Assembly (NCBI GenBank): GCA_034721895.1
Contig: JAYEND010000031.1
Location: 1 to 9,413 of the forward strand
Origin: SZUA-451 sp034721895
Lineage (GTDB): Bacteria; Campylobacterota; Campylobacteria; Campylobacterales; Sulfurovaceae
DNA: 9,413 nucleotides
Direction of reading: 5' to 3'
In this document: one piece after another, positions 6,923-9,413 of the stretch
Layout of the letters: each line of letters opens with the position of its first letter
Position numbering within the stretch: the stretch's first letter is position 1
The notes under the pieces: generated by a model
Database searches by the model: none
Told to the model about the DNA's origin: nothing
The model's input: the letters and a program-made list of their open reading frames with translations, nothing else
Translations under genes and position numbers: made by a program

Positions 6923-7201
6923 ATGCCAACAACTATAGACACAAAAGATGCCCGTATTGAATTTAAGACATCCAGGGATATAAAGACATTATTGCAAGAT
7001 GCCGCAAGTTCTCTTGGGATGGATTTGAGTAGTTTTCTTATCTCCACTGCGACTCAAAGAGCCAAAGATATCATCAAGGAAGATAATCTGCTAACGCTCT
7101 CAAAAGAAGAGTGGCAACATTTTGAAAACCTGATTTCTTCACCTAGAAAGCCTACAAAAGAACTAAAAGAATTGATGAACCTGGAAGACTTTGATGCCTA
7201 G
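6923..7201 (+). CDS. DUF1778 (TacA-like) antitoxin
   Basis: A 92-residue protein. The N-terminal part (about 8-52) has the ribbon-helix-helix pattern of DUF1778 antitoxins: a beta strand (ARIEFKTS), a helix (DIKTLLQDAASSLGM), then the typical D-L-S-S-F-L turn and helix SFLISTATQRAKDII. The C-terminal part (about 55-92: LTLSKEEWQHFENLI and the segment after it) matches the toxin-neutralising tail of TacA-type antitoxins, where an 'LSxEdwxxFxxxL' segment is followed by a Pro-containing linker. It should bind DNA at its own promoter and block the GNAT toxin's active site. The toxin gene overlaps by 8 bases, the standard order for this family. The ATG at 6923 has AAGGA 6 bases upstream and follows a consensus promoter. 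Confidence 0.9.
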   Translation: MPTTIDTKDARIEFKTSRDIKTLLQDAASSLGMDLSSFLISTATQRAKDIIKEDNLLTLSKEEWQHFENLISSPRKPTKELKELMNLEDFDA

Positions 7202-7709
7202 CTTTCGGCTTGTCAAATTTGATATTGCCACTTCATACAAAGGTATAAAAACATTTGATTGCGGCAATGAGATGATCAACACTTTTGTGAGAAAGTCTCT
7301 AAAAAGGCGTGTCAAAAAGCATCTGAGTCAAGCCTATGTACTGTTGGATACAGAGAGAGATGAGCATTTTGTAGGATTTTATACTTTGGATACCTTTTCT
7401 ATAGCCAGGGATTCATTTGAGACAAACCAAAAGCCTTCAGGGCTTCCGCCTGTTATTCCCGTAATAAAGTTAGGTATGCTAGGTGTCAGCAGGCAGCTTC
7501 AGGGCAAGGGTATCGGAAAAAAGCTTTTGCGTGACGCTCTGTTTAAAGTGATGCAAGTCGCTGAACTTGCAGGTTGTGCAGGCATATATCTACTGGCTGA
7601 AAAAGATGCAGTTCCTTTTTATGAAAGTTTAGGTTTTGTCGGCATCAAAGATGCTGAACCTTTGCCTATGTTTTTGGAGATGGGTATTATTGTTGATTCT
7701 GTCGGTTGA
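7194..7709 (+). CDS. GNAT-family toxin (TacT-like aminoacyl-tRNA acetyltransferase)
   Basis: A 171-residue protein from the ATG at 7194; a TTG at 7191 is directly in front but less likely. The acetyl-CoA binding motif is Q103-G-K-G-I-G108 after the MLGVSRQL strand, and the F-Y143-E-S-L-G-F motif near the end carries the tyrosine that is catalytic in TacT-type toxins. The N-terminal FDCGNEMINTFVRKSL is the usual 'F.CG...ln.flr..a' segment of this family. Such toxins transfer an acetyl group from acetyl-CoA to the amino acid on charged tRNA and so stop translation. All key residues are present, so the enzyme looks active. Which tRNAs it targets cannot be read from sequence. It is paired with the overlapping DUF1778 antitoxin gene. 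Confidence 0.9.
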   Translation: MPSFRLVKFDIATSYKGIKTFDCGNEMINTFVRKSLKRRVKKHLSQAYVLLDTERDEHFVGFYTLDTFSIARDSFETNQKPSGLPPVIPVIKLGMLGVSRQLQGKGIGKKLLRDALFKVMQVAELAGCAGIYLLAEKDAVPFYESLGFVGIKDAEPLPMFLEMGIIVDSVG

Positions 7710-7721
7710 CAGCCGTAGTAA

Positions 7722-7901
7722 ATTCGAATAGCAACAGTCAAAACGATACCTGCAGCAGCTATGGTACTGGTCTTTATTGATGCAAATACGCACAAGATCA
7801 TCTGGTTGTCGTCTGCGCAGGGAGAAGACAAAGGGCTGTCTGCCGACAAGAGAAAAAAACGTGTAGAGTATGCTGTCAAGAAGATGCTGGGCGGTCTATA
7901 A
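7722..7901 (+). pseudogene. C-terminal remnant of a DUF4136 lipoprotein gene
   Basis: A frame open from 7722 to the TAA at 7899-7901 encodes, from the ATG at 7761, 46 residues reading MVLVFIDANTHKIIW, then a Gly/Asp/Lys region with SADKRKKRVEYAVKKMLGGL. This matches the end of DUF4136 proteins, which finish with 'lvidlvDaktnklvWrg.aeg', a short charged stretch and 'ekrekrI..AV.kiL..fP'. A complete DUF4136 lipoprotein has a lipobox signal peptide and about 170-200 residues; here both are missing. There is no ribosome site before 7761, and stops (TAG, TAA at 7716-7721) close the frame upstream. It is therefore most likely the stump of a gene destroyed near where the toxin-antitoxin module now lies. 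The match is from memory of the family pattern, not an alignment. Confidence 0.6.
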
Positions 7902-7986
7902 TCTTACATAAAGAGCTTTCCGGGTTTTCCCCGGATAAACCATTTAGGGCACCTCTAATAATAGGAGATACTCATAACATCTCTGC
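7902..7986. other. Convergent intergenic region with GC-rich hairpin
   Basis: Between the DUF4136 remnant and the end of the minus-strand barrel gene is a perfect 6-bp hairpin, TCCGGG (7919-7924)/CCCGGA (7930-7935) with a TTTTC loop. No T-run follows on either strand, so it is a poor intrinsic terminator by sequence, but its place between converging genes suggests a role in ending transcripts. A second weak pairing, GAGAT (7965-7969)/ATCTC (7979-7983), lies just past the barrel gene's stop. Confidence 0.4.
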
Positions 7987-8772
7987 CTAAAATTTAAAAT
8001 TCACACCAATAATGGGTCCATAGGTCGTTACATCATAAGCAAAATATCCTTTTTGCCCTTTTGTACCACTCTCATAATCAGCCCAAAGTGCTTTATATTG
8101 AAGGTCTAGATCTAAAAGGTCAGAAATGACGTATTTAACACCGATAGCACCACTTGCAGTAAGATCTGAGCCAACTCCAAATCCACCCACAGTTCCAAGC
8201 ACCATAAACTTCCAGTCATCATTGATAGCAGTTGACCATCTTGCTCCTACTACGGGATCAACCCAGTCTTCTTCTATCTCTACACCTATAGGGAGTAGAT
8301 TGTGAGATACATCTAAGTCATTATCCCACCATCTGATACCGGCAAGATAATCTATGTTTCCGTTTGTAAATGGTTGTCGGTACATAGCAAAAGCTTCAAG
8401 CGTTCCTTGTCGCATACTCATATCTGTCACACCACCAACCGGACCTGTAATGTCACTTGAAAGATCCATAAATCCATAATCAAGCCAGATACCCCAACCA
8501 CTTTGATGAAGTGCTTCAAAGTGAGCCATGGCTCCTATGTCAAGTTTTTCAAGTATATCTCCAAAGTCCATATCTATTTCTACTGTTGGAGAGCGGCCTA
8601 TTTTTGAATCACCTGACATTGAAGCGATGAGCATATAGGGTTCAAATTCAAAAGACCAGGGACTGACAGCAGGTATCTCTTCTACTACAGGTTCAACCGG
8701 TACGATGTCTCCTCCGGCAAAAAGTATTGAGGACAATAGTGCAGAGCCTAAGAGTAGGTTTTTCATTTTCAT
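7987..8772 (-). CDS. Predicted outer-membrane beta-barrel protein, unknown function
   Basis: The protein has 261 residues from the ATG at 8772. An in-frame ATG 13 codons upstream exists, but the chosen start has AAGGA (8784-8780, minus strand) 7 bases away and begins exactly at a signal peptide: MKMK, a hydrophobic core, and likely cleavage after the A of SSILFA. The mature protein starts with a short Pro/Glu/Val-rich segment, then alternating hydrophobic/polar strands rich in Gly, Trp, Tyr and Asp (for example WGIWLDYGFMDL, YLAGIRWWDNDLD, WKFMVLGTVGGFGVGSDL). It ends in GVNFKF, with the terminal Phe that the outer-membrane insertion machinery recognises. This suggests a barrel of about 8-12 strands. 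I do not recognise a specific family; Campylobacterota have many uncharacterised proteins like it. It faces the accessory patch and is transcribed toward it, with no co-oriented neighbour close enough to form an obvious operon. Confidence 0.75.
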   Translation of the reverse strand: MKMKNLLLGSALLSSILFAGGDIVPVEPVVEEIPAVSPWSFEFEPYMLIASMSGDSKIGRSPTVEIDMDFGDILEKLDIGAMAHFEALHQSGWGIWLDYGFMDLSSDITGPVGGVTDMSMRQGTLEAFAMYRQPFTNGNIDYLAGIRWWDNDLDVSHNLLPIGVEIEEDWVDPVVGARWSTAINDDWKFMVLGTVGGFGVGSDLTASGAIGVKYVISDLLDLDLQYKALWADYESGTKGQKGYFAYDVTTYGPIIGVNFKF

Positions 8773-8965
8773 TGTTTTTTCCTTATTTATGACTTGTTTA
8801 TATTGTATCATAGATATAGTGCAGAAACTAATATTTAAATATCTGTTTCCGGCAAGTTTTTATTTTTATTTTACTTCTCTAAGGCTATGCCCTAAAGGAT
8901 CAAAAAGATCATCTGTGTGTTACAATTTATAAATTTATTTCAATGCTATCTATTGATAATATTGA
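8773..8965 (-). promoter_or_regulatory. Upstream region of the barrel gene, with inverted repeat
   Basis: An AT-rich leader region without genes. On the minus strand a -10-like TACAAT (8807-8802) lies about 30 bases before the start codon; no good -35 is seen, so the promoter call is tentative. Further upstream a perfect 11-bp inverted repeat, TTTATTTCAAT (8934-8944) and ATTGAAATAAA (8961-8971), is separated by 16 bases. It could be a regulator site or an AT-rich hairpin. Confidence 0.4.
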
Positions 8966-9001
8966 AATAAAAATATTCTATAGCCCTTTGAAGGGCTATA
9001 G
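8966..9001 (-). terminator. Intrinsic terminator of the arylsulfatase gene
   Basis: CTATAGCCCTT (8978-8988) pairs perfectly with AAGGGCTATAG (8991-9001), an 11-bp stem with a minimal two-base loop (in practice probably a 9-bp stem with a six-base loop). On the minus strand it is followed by AATATTTTTATTTC, a T-rich tail. It begins 11 bases after the sulfatase stop codon, the expected place for an intrinsic terminator. Confidence 0.85.
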
Positions 9002-9012
9002 TGTAAATGTAT

Positions 9013-9413
9013 TTAATGTTTTGCTCTTGCTTTAAAAGCATCTTTGTAGTTTTCAAGATATTTCACAGTCTCCGGTCTTAAATTCTCAATTCCTCCAAAT
9101 GGTATATCATGTGTCACAGGACGGAATGGATATTTTGCATTGAGTGCGTCATGACGCGACTTCATCATATCAAATGGCCCCCAAGCCCAAAGAAATTGTG
9201 CCATCATAGGGTGCTTTTCTCTTGGGTCATGGTAGAGGTTATAAAATGATGGTCCAACCAAACCAGGTAAATTACCCATCCAAACTCTTTTGAATTGTTG
9301 TTTGATCGTAGCTGCATGGTATGGACCTGTGTAGATATGGTAGTAATCTCTACGAGAGTTTCCATCACCTTCAAGCAGCATCGCAGTTTGGTCAATACCG
9401 TCAATGACACGAT
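9013..9413 (-). CDS. Arylsulfatase, C-terminal part (5' end outside window)
   Basis: The frame is open from the window edge to the stop at 9015-9013, giving 132 residues of the C-terminus. It reads RVIDGIDQTAMLLEGDGNSR, continuing RDYYHIYTG. This is the conserved late segment of bacterial arylsulfatases of the type 'viDGvDqt..LlGe..hSRrd.v.iY.G', followed by a region with FYNLYHDPREKHP matching the usual 'LYNL.xDPxExxn' block. The catalytic Cys/Ser (formylglycine) motif C/S-x-P-x-R and most metal ligands would be in the missing N-terminal part, so activity cannot be judged. Arylsulfatases hydrolyse sulfate esters, usually in the periplasm. The internal ATG at 9381 is not a start, because homologous sequence continues upstream. 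The gene has its own terminator. Confidence 0.85.
   Translation of the reverse strand, partial: RVIDGIDQTAMLLEGDGNSRRDYYHIYTGPYHAATIKQQFKRVWMGNLPGLVGPSFYNLYHDPREKHPMMAQFLWAWGPFDMMKSRHDALNAKYPFRPVTHDIPFGGIENLRPETVKYLENYKDAFKARAKH

Noticed and set aside
7619..7879. Minus-strand open frame of 86 codons over the toxin end and downstream region
   Set aside because: It overlaps the toxin's conserved FYESLGF region and the DUF4136-like stump on the opposite strand, has no ribosome site, and its composition looks like an antisense shadow.
7940..7986. Possible insertion-sequence end near GGGCACCTCTAATAATAGG
   Set aside because: No matching inverted partner or transposase fragment could be found in the window, so there is no support for a mobile element.
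8881..8935. Possible small RNA or riboswitch upstream of the barrel gene (GATC-AAAAA-GATC pairing and surrounding sequence)
   Set aside because: Only a 4-bp pairing is visible, and no known riboswitch consensus or promoter supports it.

Overview
The window looks like a chromosomal segment from a Gram-negative, fairly AT-rich bacterium. The protein style (Lys/Glu/Ile-rich, short AAGGAG ribosome sites), an extended -10 promoter of the TTTGnTATAAT kind without a good -35, and a beta-barrel protein ending in Phe fit a Campylobacterota member of the Sulfurovum/Sulfurimonas type. That assignment is inference from style; no rRNA or marker gene is present.

Positions 1-4798 (+) hold the distal part of a MoxR/Bat ('aerotolerance') operon: the C-terminal part of a DUF58 protein, a DUF4381 protein, two membrane-anchored von Willebrand A proteins (BatA-like, BatB-like), a TPR protein (BatC-like) and a BatD-like protein with a signal peptide and one membrane anchor. 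All consecutive genes overlap by 1-11 bases, so they are almost certainly one translationally coupled unit. The MoxR ATPase expected upstream lies outside the window. These proteins are thought to form an inner-membrane complex facing the periplasm. BatA keeps its metal site, while BatB has lost most of it.

Positions 4799-6765 (+) start with an extended -10 promoter and hold three tightly spaced genes: an AI-2E family permease, a 99-residue coiled-coil protein with a C-terminal membrane anchor, and a 161-residue two-helix membrane protein resembling the holin-X/YqjE group. The last two recall the YqjD/YqjE pair of enterobacteria in topology and order.

Positions 6766-7901 (+) are an accessory patch: a perfect-consensus sigma70 promoter driving a DUF1778 (TacA-like) antitoxin and a GNAT (TacT-like) toxin, followed directly by what reads as the C-terminal stump of a DUF4136 lipoprotein gene. 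A 9-base direct repeat brackets the toxin-antitoxin coding region.

Positions 7902-9413 are on the minus strand: a predicted outer-membrane beta-barrel protein with its own leader region, a strong hairpin terminator, and the C-terminal third or less of an arylsulfatase whose start lies beyond the window.

I do not see a clearly new multi-gene system. The points most worth a second look are the degenerate BatB metal site, the permease/tail-anchor/holin-like trio, and the toxin-antitoxin module next to a gene remnant.
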